From Sporolactobacillus nakayamae (GTDB lineage: Bacteria > Bacillota > Bacilli > Bacillales > Sporolactobacillaceae), in NCBI RefSeq assembly GCF_900113325.1, contig NZ_FOOY01000004.1, positions 32,333-96,332 on the forward strand: a stretch of 64,000 nt of DNA, read 5' to 3'. The translations under genes were made by a program, and so were the position numbers. Numbering within the stretch: the first letter of the stretch is position 1; every line of letters starts with the position of its first letter. Below, one piece after another: positions 8,046 to 16,360 of this stretch. A model generated the notes under the pieces. The model had not been told where the DNA came from and searched no databases. It saw only the letters and a list, made by a program, of their open reading frames with translations.

Positions 8046-9047
8046 GTGTCTGAATTAAAAAAGAAGACGCCCCGGGTGACGATCACATTCAATGGAAAAA
8101 AACATAACCTGGAAGAGTGGACAAGACAAGAGACTGCGGCCGACAAAGATAAATCACTAAATTGGAATGCCGCATTTTCAGAAGAACGCACCACTACGGA
8201 GCATCATACACAACCAGTTACGGATGATGACGCGTTTGTTAAACAGAAATATTCCTTTTTTAGACATAATAAGAAACGGCGCCCTGTGCTAAGCATACCA
8301 TCCGGAACATGGCAAACCATTCATCATTTTTGGCTCCCGGCAGTCGCTGCGATAGTCGTCGGTCTTGTCATCGGTTTGTCAATGCTGATGATTTTCAGTG
8401 ATCAGAATACCAAAGTCAAGGATACTTGGGCGGATAACCCAAAGAAAACTCAAAGTGATGGTGCTTCAGAGGCAGTGAAAGCAGTAAATTTGAACCTTCC
8501 GGTATATATGATTCAGGCCGGCCTTTTTGGGTCGAACAGTAAGGCAAAGCAGGTCGCGGAGCAATTGAAAAGTAAAGGTCCTGCTGCTGTGATGCAGGTA
8601 TCGGGAGGAAGTGCGATCTTCGTTGGCGTTTCACAAACAGAGGTTGGCGCCGATCAATTACTTGCACATTTTAAAAAGAAAGGTATGACGGTTTTTAAAA
8701 AACAGATGACGATTCAATCGGACTCAGCAGCGGAAAAAAGTAAATTGAAAGCGAATGAGGCGCTTACCTATAAGAAAATCATTAGTGCGCTTCTTTCTAT
8801 ATCAGAGAAATCAAAGAATGGATCAGCAGCGCCAGATGCAAACTACTTAAAAACGGTGGACAAGCTGTATTCATCCGTTGCCAAACAAGCGCGTAGTGCG
8901 GAAACGGATCACGTGTTTTCGCAAGTAAAACAGACGAAAACAATTGCTCAAAATTTAGTATCCAACAGTTCAGAAGAACATTTTTTTGCGTTTCAGCAAG
9001 ATCTCTTGGAGACAATCTCTGAGTACAACGCTCTGATTCATCCATAA
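8046..9047 (+). CDS. spoIIB: Stage II sporulation protein B (SPOR-domain membrane protein)
   Basis: In B. subtilis SpoIIB localises to the sporulation septum and helps septal peptidoglycan removal during engulfment. This 333-residue protein has a cytoplasmic N-terminal stretch (about 1-95), one transmembrane helix (about 97-118, AIVVGLVIGLSMLMIF), and an outer SPOR-like domain starting at VYMIQAGLFGSNSKAKQVAEQL. An alpha-helical C-terminus follows. GTG 8046 is chosen because GAGGGGGA lies at 8032-8039; the longer frame starts inside that site. The position before radC and mreB matches B. subtilis, although maf is absent here. A generic SPOR protein is the alternative. Confidence 0.75.
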   Translation: MSELKKKTPRVTITFNGKKHNLEEWTRQETAADKDKSLNWNAAFSEERTTTEHHTQPVTDDDAFVKQKYSFFRHNKKRRPVLSIPSGTWQTIHHFWLPAVAAIVVGLVIGLSMLMIFSDQNTKVKDTWADNPKKTQSDGASEAVKAVNLNLPVYMIQAGLFGSNSKAKQVAEQLKSKGPAAVMQVSGGSAIFVGVSQTEVGADQLLAHFKKKGMTVFKKQMTIQSDSAAEKSKLKANEALTYKKIISALLSISEKSKNGSAAPDANYLKTVDKLYSSVAKQARSAETDHVFSQVKQTKTIAQNLVSNSSEEHFFAFQQDLLETISEYNALIHP

Positions 9048-9235
9048 TTTAGAAAAAATAAATTTACCCTGTTTTTGTGCTTTTGTGACATAAACCAGTG
9101 ATTTACAACGAAAATAATGAGCGACTGTTCGAGAAACCTTTGCTTTTTTCACGTTTTCCATTCTGCAGCCAGTTCCTAAACAAGATATGCTGTATCTTAA
9201 CAGGTACCGACGTACGCAGAATGGAGGAATTGAAA

Positions 9236-9922
9236 ATGGAGAAGAATATTATGATGAAGGATGTACCGCATGAAGATCGTCCGAGAGAGCGTCTCATTCG
9301 TGAAGGAGCTTCTTCACTTTCCAACCAGGAATTACTTGCCATTCTCTTGCATTCAGGGACGAGAAACGAATCAGTCATGCAGCTCGCCGAACGCCTCGTC
9401 AGTCGTTTTGATGGACTGGACTTGCTGAAGGAAGCGAGTATTGAGGAATTGAAGCAAGTTAAAGGAATCGGAACAGCAAAAGCGGTTCAATTGCTCGCCG
9501 GATTTGAAATCGGCCAGCGCATGGCGAGAATGGTCCATGATTCTCGTTATGCGATTCGTTCACCGGAAGACGGTGCCGAGTACGTAATGGAAGAAATGCG
9601 CAGTTTAAAACAGGAACATTTTGTCGCTCTATTTCTGAACACGAAGAACCAGGTGCTCTATAAAAGGACGATCTTTGTGGGGAGCCTGAATGCGTCCATA
9701 GTCCACCCGCGTGAAGTGTTCAAGGAAGCGGTCAGACAGTCAGCCGCCTCAATTATTTGTTTTCACAATCATCCAAGCGGGGATCCTACACCGAGCAGAG
9801 AAGATATTGATGTGACAAAGCGGCTGGCCTCCTGTGGCAAGATGCTTGGCGTAGATGTTTTGGATCACATTGTGATTGGCGATCGGCGGTTTGTCAGTTT
9901 GAAGCAAAAAGGGTTAATGTAG
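9236..9922 (+). CDS. radC: RadC family JAB/MPN protein
   Basis: 228 residues: a helix-hairpin-helix-like N-terminal part (LKQVKGIGTAKAVQLLA) and a C-terminal JAMM/MPN+ domain with the metal motif FHNHPSGDPTPSREDID. The domain looks like a zinc-dependent isopeptidase-type fold, but no substrate is established for bacterial RadC, and the historic DNA-repair link is doubtful. ATG 9236 is chosen because GGAGGAA lies seven bases upstream; the frame is open further upstream without a ribosome site. The position between spoIIB and mreB matches B. subtilis. Confidence 0.9.
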   Translation: MEKNIMMKDVPHEDRPRERLIREGASSLSNQELLAILLHSGTRNESVMQLAERLVSRFDGLDLLKEASIEELKQVKGIGTAKAVQLLAGFEIGQRMARMVHDSRYAIRSPEDGAEYVMEEMRSLKQEHFVALFLNTKNQVLYKRTIFVGSLNASIVHPREVFKEAVRQSAASIICFHNHPSGDPTPSREDIDVTKRLASCGKMLGVDVLDHIVIGDRRFVSLKQKGLM

Positions 9923-10058
9923 TAAATAATGAAGAAAAAGACCGCACTTGGCAAAGTGAAGAGTTTTTCCGGACAATTTACTCAGACCCTATAAATTCAG
10001 GATCAATTAAGATATAATTAAGTGCATGAGTTTTGCAACTTGAAGGGAGATTACATAG

Positions 10059-11102
10059 ATGTTTGGCGGATTTTCTAAAGATATGGGCATTGACCTTGGG
10101 ACGGCCAACACTTTAGTGTACTTGAAAGGCAAAGGTGTTGTCGTCAGAGAACCATCAGTCGTCGCCTTGCACACGGACACCGGCCTGATTGAAGCGGTCG
10201 GTACCCCGGCCAAAAAAATGATTGGCCGAACACCGGGAAATATTGTCGCGGTTCGTCCAATGAAGAACGGCGTAATCGCGGATTTTGAAACAACAGCGAC
10301 AATGATGAAGTATTTTATAAATCAAGCGCAGAAGCAGCGCTCTGTTTTTTCACGCAAGCCGAATGTAATGGTTTGTGTACCTTCAGGAATCACAGCAGTG
10401 GAAAAACGCGCTGTAGAAGACGCAACAAAGCAAGCCGGCGCGCGTGAAGCGTATACCATTGAAGAACCTTTTGCAGCTGCGGTCGGTGCCGATCTCCCGG
10501 TCTGGGAACCAACCGGAAGCATGGTTGTTGATATTGGCGGAGGAACAACAGAAGTCGCAATTATTTCGTTAGGCGGTATTGTGACGAGCCAATCGATACG
10601 CATCGCAGGCGATGATATGGACGAAGCTATTATCCAATATGTAAAGAAAAACTACAATTTGATGATTGGTGAACGCTCATCGGAAGCACTGAAAATTGAA
10701 ATTGGTTCGGCAGGCGGATCTGAAGAGATGGAAGGCGCTAAAATGGAAGTGCGCGGACGTGATTTGCTGACCGGACTGCCGAAGACGATTGAAGTGTCGG
10801 GTAAAGAAATCGCTTCTGCACTGCATGACTCCGTAAATCAAATTATTGAGGCGGTTAAAGTGACCCTTGAGAAAACACCGCCGGAATTGGCAGCGGATAT
10901 TATGGACCGCGGGATCGTTCTGACCGGTGGAGGCGCACTTTTGAACAACCTTGATCATGTGCTCAGCGATGAGACAAAGATGCCCGTGATTGTTGCGGAA
11001 AATCCATTGGATTGTGTTGCGATCGGTACAGGCCGTTCACTGGAAAACTTGCCATTGATTCGTTCAAAGGCAAATTCGATTTCAATGGCTAACAAAAAAT
11101 AA
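10059..11102 (+). CDS. mreB: Rod-shape determining actin homologue MreB
   Basis: 347 residues with the actin-fold nucleotide motifs: [11 protein letters not shown] (phosphate 1, near residue 10), [14 protein letters not shown] (phosphate 2, near 155), and the adenosine motif [14 protein letters not shown] (near 285). MreB filaments under the membrane guide the elongasome that builds the lateral wall. GAAGGGAG precedes the ATG with normal spacing, and a TATAAT-like -10 lies near 10012. Unlike most Bacillales, a 327-bp gap with RNA-like elements separates it from mreC. Confidence 0.96.
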   Translation: MFGGFSKDMGIDLGTANTLVYLKGKGVVVREPSVVALHTDTGLIEAVGTPAKKMIGRTPGNIVAVRPMKNGVIADFETTATMMKYFINQAQKQRSVFSRKPNVMVCVPSGITAVEKRAVEDATKQAGAREAYTIEEPFAAAVGADLPVWEPTGSMVVDIGGGTTEVAIISLGGIVTSQSIRIAGDDMDEAIIQYVKKNYNLMIGERSSEALKIEIGSAGGSEEMEGAKMEVRGRDLLTGLPKTIEVSGKEIASALHDSVNQIIEAVKVTLEKTPPELAADIMDRGIVLTGGGALLNNLDHVLSDETKMPVIVAENPLDCVAIGTGRSLENLPLIRSKANSISMANKK

Positions 11103-11160
11103 TTCAACTCTAATGAGTGTTAATAGAGGATGTTCAAATAGTCCGGGGAAAAAGGGTAAT

Positions 11161-11250
11161 GAGGATCTTCTGCCAGCAAAAGAGATCTTCGATTAAGGAC
11201 GCTCATGTCCTGTGAGCAATGTTGGAGTCACCACGTTCTGTGCGTAAAGT
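11161..11250 (+). ncRNA. Candidate Bacillaceae-1-like RNA element between mreB and mreC
   Basis: Hairpin GCTCAT-GTCCT-GTGAGC at 11201-11217 carries an RUCCU loop. It is preceded by a CTTCG..TAAGGAC lead-in that matches the element at 4281. A second, weaker hairpin CAC-GTTCT-GTG (11232-11242) sits where the second loop would be, with one loop base changed. No terminator directly follows. It may be a degenerate copy or part of the mreB-mreC message. Confidence 0.35.
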
Positions 11251-11313
11251 CGAATCCGCTGCTTTCTGTAGAAGTACATTTTGGTGCTCAAAACTGCGCT
11301 TCCTTGATAGTAT

Positions 11314-11371
11314 CGCGACGCCCAGGATGGGCTAGTGCAGGCGATGCAACAGGACGTTGCGTTTTTGCCTG
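11314..11371. repeat. Two-hairpin element, second copy (between mreB and mreC)
   Basis: Hairpin GCCC-AGGAT-GGGC (11320-11332), linker CTAGTG, then outer stem CAGGC/GCCTG (11338-11342, 11367-11371) enclosing GCAAC-AGGAC-GTTGC and a T-run. All three stems differ in bases from the copy at 4114-4171 but keep pairing. Loops, linker and T-run are conserved. This is compensatory change, as expected of a functional RNA. On the minus strand both loops read RUCCU (AUCCU, GUCCU). Confidence 0.55.
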
Positions 11372-11429
11372 TAATCCTATCTTTTGTCCTCCTTTTTGAA
11401 CAGATTCTAATAATTAAGCAGGTGTCCGT

Positions 11430-12308
11430 ATGCCTTCATTTTTTTCAAATAAAAAATTAATTATCCTCTTGACCAGTCTGATTGTACTGATCACGCTAAT
11501 CAGTTACTCTCTTAAGGAGAGAACAAGCGCGACTTGGACAGAACAATTTGTTCAGGACGTTGTCGGAGGGTTCCAATATGTTGTCAATGTGCCCGCTCGT
11601 TATGTAGCGGGTTTCTTTCAGAATGTCAGTGACATTGAAAGCGCCTATAAAGAAAATAAACATTTAAAAGAAAATTTGGCGAACTACGCCAGTGTCGAAC
11701 AAGAAAATGCGGATCTGACCGCGCAAAACAAAGAGCTGAAAGCGCAGCTGAACATGAAGAATGATCCGGCACTCTCTAACTATAAAAAGTATTCGGCAAC
11801 GTTGATTGGACGCGCATATGATGATTGGAATCAGTTGCTGACGATAGACAAAGGGAAAGTAAACGGGATTAAGAATGGTATGGCTGTGATTACATCGGGC
11901 CGGCGCCTTATCGGCAGCATTACTAAGGTCGGAAACTTTACCAGCAAAGTCTCACTGATCTCAGATGAACAGAATATCAATCAGATATCGGCAGTCATTC
12001 AAGAAAAAAACAAAGCACCGATCTATGGGATGATTGAAGGCTATAATCAAAACAAAGGTGTTCTACTTTTCCAAAAAATACCAATTAAAGCAAAAGTAAA
12101 AAAAGGCCAGATTGTCACCACATCCGGATTGAGCGGAAAGTATTCAAAGGGCCTTGTGATCGGTACGGTTACTCGAGTGACGACTGATCAGTACGGACTC
12201 ACAAAGGCGGCGCAGGTTAAGCCTGCGGCTGATTTGAATGATTTGAACTACGTGCTGGTCCTCGAAAGAAAAGCTCAAGTGAGTGTTGGAGGGGGGAACG
12301 GTGATTGA
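11430..12308 (+). CDS. mreC: Rod-shape determining protein MreC
   Basis: 292 residues: one N-terminal membrane anchor (about 9-26), a coiled coil (about 70-110, rich in EN and KEL), then the extracellular beta-barrel pair of the MreC family, with SGRRLIGSITKVG and VTTSGLSGKYSKGLVIGTV. MreC bridges the cytoplasmic MreB track and periplasmic wall enzymes. The ribosome site is GCAGGTG. It overlaps mreD by four bases, so the two are translationally coupled. Confidence 0.94.
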   Translation: MPSFFSNKKLIILLTSLIVLITLISYSLKERTSATWTEQFVQDVVGGFQYVVNVPARYVAGFFQNVSDIESAYKENKHLKENLANYASVEQENADLTAQNKELKAQLNMKNDPALSNYKKYSATLIGRAYDDWNQLLTIDKGKVNGIKNGMAVITSGRRLIGSITKVGNFTSKVSLISDEQNINQISAVIQEKNKAPIYGMIEGYNQNKGVLLFQKIPIKAKVKKGQIVTTSGLSGKYSKGLVIGTVTRVTTDQYGLTKAAQVKPAADLNDLNYVLVLERKAQVSVGGGNGD

Positions 12309-12820
12309 AGCAGAGCAAAGTATTTATCCTTCTTTTCCTGCTCTTTCTCGTTCAGGGAACGGTGATGCCACTCGTTCCCATTAGTTATGCTTGGGGAAAG
12401 TTGCAAATCGTTCCCGAATTCACCTTTGTCGCGCTGCTCATGATCGCCTTCTTCGGCTCGCTAAACTGGGGTTTGAAATATGCCGTATTGTTCGGATTCC
12501 TTGCGGATATCATCTATTCTTCAGTTCTCGGTGTTTATGCGTTCACTGTGACACTCACCGTGTACTTGATTCATGGAATTTCTAAATGGGTGAATATGAA
12601 CGTGGCAATGACTGTCCTTCTTGTGGCGGTCGGCGTATGCATCATGCAAATTCAAGCCTATGTGATCTACATGATGATTGGAGTGATCAATCAAGAACCC
12701 GGCTTATTCTTTCGTTCCCGGATTCTGCCCACCATTCTCTTAAATGGTATATTTACGTTACTTATTTATTATCCGCTCAGGAGATTTTTGGAAAGTATTT
12801 CAGATGAAATTGAAAAATAA
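12305..12820 (+). CDS. mreD: Rod-shape determining membrane protein MreD
   Basis: 171 residues, almost entirely hydrophobic, with five to six transmembrane helices and the FGFLADIIYSSVLGVYAF motif of MreD. Partner of MreC and RodA in the elongasome. It starts at a TTG overlapping the mreC stop, served by the strong GGAGGGGGG site inside the mreC end. Confidence 0.9.
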   Translation: MKQSKVFILLFLLFLVQGTVMPLVPISYAWGKLQIVPEFTFVALLMIAFFGSLNWGLKYAVLFGFLADIIYSSVLGVYAFTVTLTVYLIHGISKWVNMNVAMTVLLVAVGVCIMQIQAYVIYMMIGVINQEPGLFFRSRILPTILLNGIFTLLIYYPLRRFLESISDEIEK

Positions 12821-12956
12821 GGCAGTTTGAGCCGATACATTAGACGTTAAGGTAATTGATCATTTTTTTAGCAATTAGTTTAGTAACAGTTTACTTTTTT
12901 TGAAGGATTTTTCCCTTCATGTATTGAATATCAAACATATTGAGGTGAAAATCCCG

Positions 12957-13649
12957 ATGTCAGCCACTCAGCCACTTGTGACGATGAAAGGCAGAAAAGA
13001 CGGCCTTGTACTCGTTATGGACGAAGCTTGCGCCTATCATGATTTGGTGCGTGAACTTAAAATAAAACTAGCAGCGAACACCAATCTATATAAGGATGGC
13101 CCGGTTATCTCGGTCAAAGTAGAGGCGGGAAATCGCTACATTAGCTCGGATCAACGGAATCAGCTCAAGGAGATTATTCATGCGTTCGATCATTTAAAAG
13201 TCGAAGAAATTCAGTCGAATGTGATGACGCTTGAGGAGATTGCGAAGAAAAAAGCGCAGGAGAAAATTGTAACGATCGCTCGAATCATCCGTTCAGGACA
13301 AGTGCTCGAAGTCGAAGGTAATTTGCTGCTTATTGGTGATGTCAATCCCGGAGGCGTGGTTTCAGCCACGGGAAACATCTATATATTGGGAGCACTGCGC
13401 GGAGTTGCATCGGCGGGAACGGCAAACGACGGGAAGGATGCAGTGGTCGTTGCTTCAATCATGATGCCGACGCAACTGAAAATCGGACGAGTGATCAGCC
13501 GTAATGAAAATGGTTCTGATGTAGAGATGAAGGAAAAATCTTTGGTTGAATGTGCCTATTTGGATGAACAGATCGGGAAAATCGTAATTGATCAGGTACA
13601 TACAGCGTTAAAAAAGCGGAATCGGTCATCAGCATTTGAGAAGTTGTAA
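12957..13649 (+). CDS. minC: Septum site-determining protein MinC
   Basis: 230 residues with an N-terminal FtsZ-inhibiting domain (about 1-105) and the C-terminal beta-helix MinD-binding domain. The latter includes RSGQVLEVEGNLLLIGDVNPGGVVSATGNIYILGALRG. It blocks FtsZ rings away from midcell. ATG 12957 has GAGGTGA eight bases upstream; the longer frame from 12900 starts beside a small hairpin and lacks a site. It forms a pair with minD, 24 bases downstream. Confidence 0.93.
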   Translation: MSATQPLVTMKGRKDGLVLVMDEACAYHDLVRELKIKLAANTNLYKDGPVISVKVEAGNRYISSDQRNQLKEIIHAFDHLKVEEIQSNVMTLEEIAKKKAQEKIVTIARIIRSGQVLEVEGNLLLIGDVNPGGVVSATGNIYILGALRGVASAGTANDGKDAVVVASIMMPTQLKIGRVISRNENGSDVEMKEKSLVECAYLDEQIGKIVIDQVHTALKKRNRSSAFEKL

Positions 13650-13673
13650 GATTTGAAGAAAAGGGGTGTAACG

Positions 13674-14471
13674 ATGGGGGAAGCAATCGTTGTGACTTCA
13701 GGCAAGGGCGGTGTCGGAAAAACGACGACATCCGCGAATATCGGTACTGTTCTTGCTCTGCAAGGGAAAAAAGTCTGTCTTGTAGACACGGACATCGGGC
13801 TGCGCAACTTAGATGTTGTCATGGGACTCGAAAATCGAATTATTTATGACCTAGTTGACGTGGCTCATGGTCGATGCAAATTGAACCAGGCATTAGTGAA
13901 AGATAAGCGTTTTGAATGTCTCAGCATGCTTCCGGCGGCACAGACAACCGATAAGACAGCTGTTAAGCCGGATGAGATGAAGCAGATGGTTGATGCGCTT
14001 AAAGCTGATTTTGATTACATCATCATTGATTGCCCGGCCGGAATCGAACGCGGGTTTCGGAACGCGGTTGCAGGTGCTGATCATGCGATCGTCGTGACGA
14101 CCCCTGAAATTTCATCAGTACGTGACGCCGACCGAATTATTGGTTTGCTTGAGCAGGAGAAGCAGATTACACCGCCTCGTTTGATTATTAATCGCATTCG
14201 CCAGCATTTATTGAAAAGCGGTGAAATGTTAGAGATTGATGAGATCATGAACATCTTGGCGATTGACCTGCTTGGTATCGTATTGGATGACGACGGCGTA
14301 ATCTCGTCTTCAAACAAAGGCGAGCCGATTGCGCTGAATCCATCATCAAAAGCGTCTTTAGCTTATCGGAATATTGGCAGGAGAATTCTTGGCGAAACGG
14401 TTCCGCTTATGGTTCTTGAAGAAAAGAACGGATTTTTTCGTCGATTTAAATCATTGTTGGGAATGAGATAA
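13674..14471 (+). CDS. minD: Septum site-determining ATPase MinD
   Basis: 265-residue ParA/MinD ATPase. The deviant Walker A box is SGKGGVGKTT near residue 10, with DTDIGLRNLD and a Walker B DYIIIDCPAGIE. The C-terminal amphipathic helix (FFRRFKSLLGMR) is the membrane-targeting sequence. ATP-bound MinD recruits MinC to the membrane. AAGGGGTG sits five bases before ATG 13674. The minC-minD order and spacing are as in other Bacillales. Confidence 0.96.
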   Translation: MGEAIVVTSGKGGVGKTTTSANIGTVLALQGKKVCLVDTDIGLRNLDVVMGLENRIIYDLVDVAHGRCKLNQALVKDKRFECLSMLPAAQTTDKTAVKPDEMKQMVDALKADFDYIIIDCPAGIERGFRNAVAGADHAIVVTTPEISSVRDADRIIGLLEQEKQITPPRLIINRIRQHLLKSGEMLEIDEIMNILAIDLLGIVLDDDGVISSSNKGEPIALNPSSKASLAYRNIGRRILGETVPLMVLEEKNGFFRRFKSLLGMR

Positions 14472-14484
14472 AGTGCTCAAATAT

Positions 14485-14526
14485 AGCGACTGTGCGTGAA
14501 TGTTGACTCGCGTTCAGTCGCTTTTT
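14485..14526 (+). terminator. Terminator of minCD
   Basis: AGCGACTG and CAGTCGCT arms, with additional pairing inside the loop, followed by TTTTT. Confidence 0.8.
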
Positions 14527-14678
14527 GTATGCTCATATTTCTCAGCTTGTGCGCATAAAGTGTTGTAGAGGCTTGTTTCAATGGGACAAGGTCAGTGATT
14601 CGCTAAATACTTGATTGCTCAATCCGATGCAACAAATGAAACAACATAAAACGGACAAGCGTGGAAAGGAAGCAGGCA

Positions 14679-15470
14679 ATGAAAGATTTTATGGATTATA
14701 AAAAAAGACATCAGCAACGGAAGAGAAGAAACATGATGATGCTGCAGGCAGAGCCAAAGGCTTATCCAAATTACAAGAGTGCAAGCTCTCGGCGGGATAC
14801 TTCGCCGTACTGGGGGGAACTGGATGAGCCAAAACAATCGCCTGCCCATCCGGGGCGCCGCTTCTTGTTTCAATGTGTCATTTCTACCCTGCTTGTCGGC
14901 GCCGTTTATTGGGTAAATACAAATGATGATCCACATTTTCATGCGGCAAAAAATTCGATTGAGACAGCCATGACTCAAGAGTTTCAATTTGCCGCCGTGT
15001 CGAATTGGTATGAGAAAAATCTAGGCGATCCGATTGGGTTCCTTCCGAGTATCACCAATAAATCAACGCAAACAGCTGATGGGGGAAGTACCAACCAAAA
15101 GAAAGAGACACCGTCTTCATCCTTTGCGGAACCCGTTGTCGGTGAGGTGAAGTCACCGTATAGCAGCACAACAAAAGGTGTGACTGTGGAGACTACTTCC
15201 CATTCGGAAGTCAAGTCGGTGAAAGATGGTCTTGTCGTCTTTGTGGGCAAGAAAAAAAATATTGGCGAGACCGTTGTTATTCAGCATAAAGACAGCGATG
15301 AGTCGTGGTATGGGAAACTCGATCAGGCCAATGTAAAAGTGTATCAGGAGGTGAAAAAAGGTCAGAAAATCGGTACTACCTCCGGAGAAGATAAAAAGGG
15401 AACGTTCTACTTCGCTTTGAAAAAGGGTGAAAAATTTATCGACCCTATTCAGGTGATGTCCTTTGACTAG
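14679..15470 (+). CDS. spoIVFA: SpoIVFA, regulator of the SpoIVFB protease
   Basis: 263-residue protein with a basic N-terminal region, one transmembrane helix (about 69-84, FLFQCVISTLLVGAVYW), and a C-terminal LytM/M23-like domain. In B. subtilis SpoIVFA holds SpoIVFB and BofA together in the outer forespore membrane until SpoIVB cleaves it. The M23 domain here lacks the zinc-binding His pattern (GTFYFALKKG where active enzymes have HLHFE), so it should be non-catalytic. AAAGGAAG precedes ATG 14679 by six bases. It overlaps spoIVFB by eight bases. Confidence 0.88.
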   Translation: MKDFMDYKKRHQQRKRRNMMMLQAEPKAYPNYKSASSRRDTSPYWGELDEPKQSPAHPGRRFLFQCVISTLLVGAVYWVNTNDDPHFHAAKNSIETAMTQEFQFAAVSNWYEKNLGDPIGFLPSITNKSTQTADGGSTNQKKETPSSSFAEPVVGEVKSPYSSTTKGVTVETTSHSEVKSVKDGLVVFVGKKKNIGETVVIQHKDSDESWYGKLDQANVKVYQEVKKGQKIGTTSGEDKKGTFYFALKKGEKFIDPIQVMSFD

Positions 15471-16302
15471 ATTATTCCCGAAAATAAGAATTCACCCGGT
15501 ATTCTGGCTGATCATTGCAGCAGGTACACTGACCGGACATCTGTGGGATACGACTATTGCATTCACCATTGTCCTTATCCACGAATTAGGCCATGCTGTC
15601 ATGGCACGGTGGTTTGAATGGAAGGTGATTGAGATTGAGCTATTGCCATTTGGCGGTGTTGCGAAACTGGACGAGCAAGAAGAACACCCATTTTACCAAG
15701 AATGTCTCGTGCTGATCGCCGGACCACTGCAAAATGTTTGGCTGCCGCTGCTTTCTTATGCGATGATGGCTCTTCCCTTCTGGGGAACTGAACAGCATCA
15801 AATTTTTCTGGCGCAAAACAGCGCTTTGCTCCTATTTAATTTACTTCCGATTTGGCCTTTAGATGGCGGGCGGCTTCTCCATATGGTGCTTGAAATCGTT
15901 TATCCATTTAAACACGCATACAAAAGAGCGCTCTGCTTCTCGCTTGGTGCTTTATTTCTTTTTGGTATACTTGCGGTATGGCGGTATCCTCTTTCCATAA
16001 ATCTTTGGGTTATTATTTCATTTATTATGCTTGCGATTTACAAAGAATGGCGTGTACTTCCCCTGCGTTTTATTCGATTTTTGCTTGCATTCTCAGGCAG
16101 TAAGCAGAAATTTTTGCGGTTAAAGCGTTTGGCGGTGCCCGAAGAAACACCGCTCGCCGATGTGTTCGCGATGTATTATAAAAATGCCGAGCATCGGATC
16201 CGCATCGTGGGTGAAAATCATTCGGATATCGATGGGAAAGTGCTCGCCAATGAGTATTTTAAAGGTCATTGTGAAGGTAAGACGATTAGTGACTGGCGTT
16301 GA
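15463..16302 (+). CDS. spoIVFB: SpoIVFB, site-2 protease that activates pro-sigma-K
   Basis: 279-residue polytopic membrane metalloprotease. The zinc site HELGH (IVLIHELGHAVMARW, near residue 45) and the second ligand motif LLPIWPLDGGRLLH (near 128-141) are intact. A C-terminal CBS-like region follows the six membrane segments. In the mother cell it cleaves pro-sigma-K after engulfment. It starts at TTG 15463 inside the spoIVFA end; AGGTGATG at 15451-15458 is the site. Confidence 0.92.
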   Translation: MTRLFPKIRIHPVFWLIIAAGTLTGHLWDTTIAFTIVLIHELGHAVMARWFEWKVIEIELLPFGGVAKLDEQEEHPFYQECLVLIAGPLQNVWLPLLSYAMMALPFWGTEQHQIFLAQNSALLLFNLLPIWPLDGGRLLHMVLEIVYPFKHAYKRALCFSLGALFLFGILAVWRYPLSINLWVIISFIMLAIYKEWRVLPLRFIRFLLAFSGSKQKFLRLKRLAVPEETPLADVFAMYYKNAEHRIRIVGENHSDIDGKVLANEYFKGHCEGKTISDWR

Positions 16303-16360
16303 TTCCGACCTCTGCATTGCTTCATACGCGCGCATTTGCGATAATGTTGGGGGAACACAG

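Noticed and set aside
11205..11399. 64-residue frame between mreB and mreC
   Set aside because: It crosses both hairpin elements, has no ribosome site and shows no recognisable protein features.
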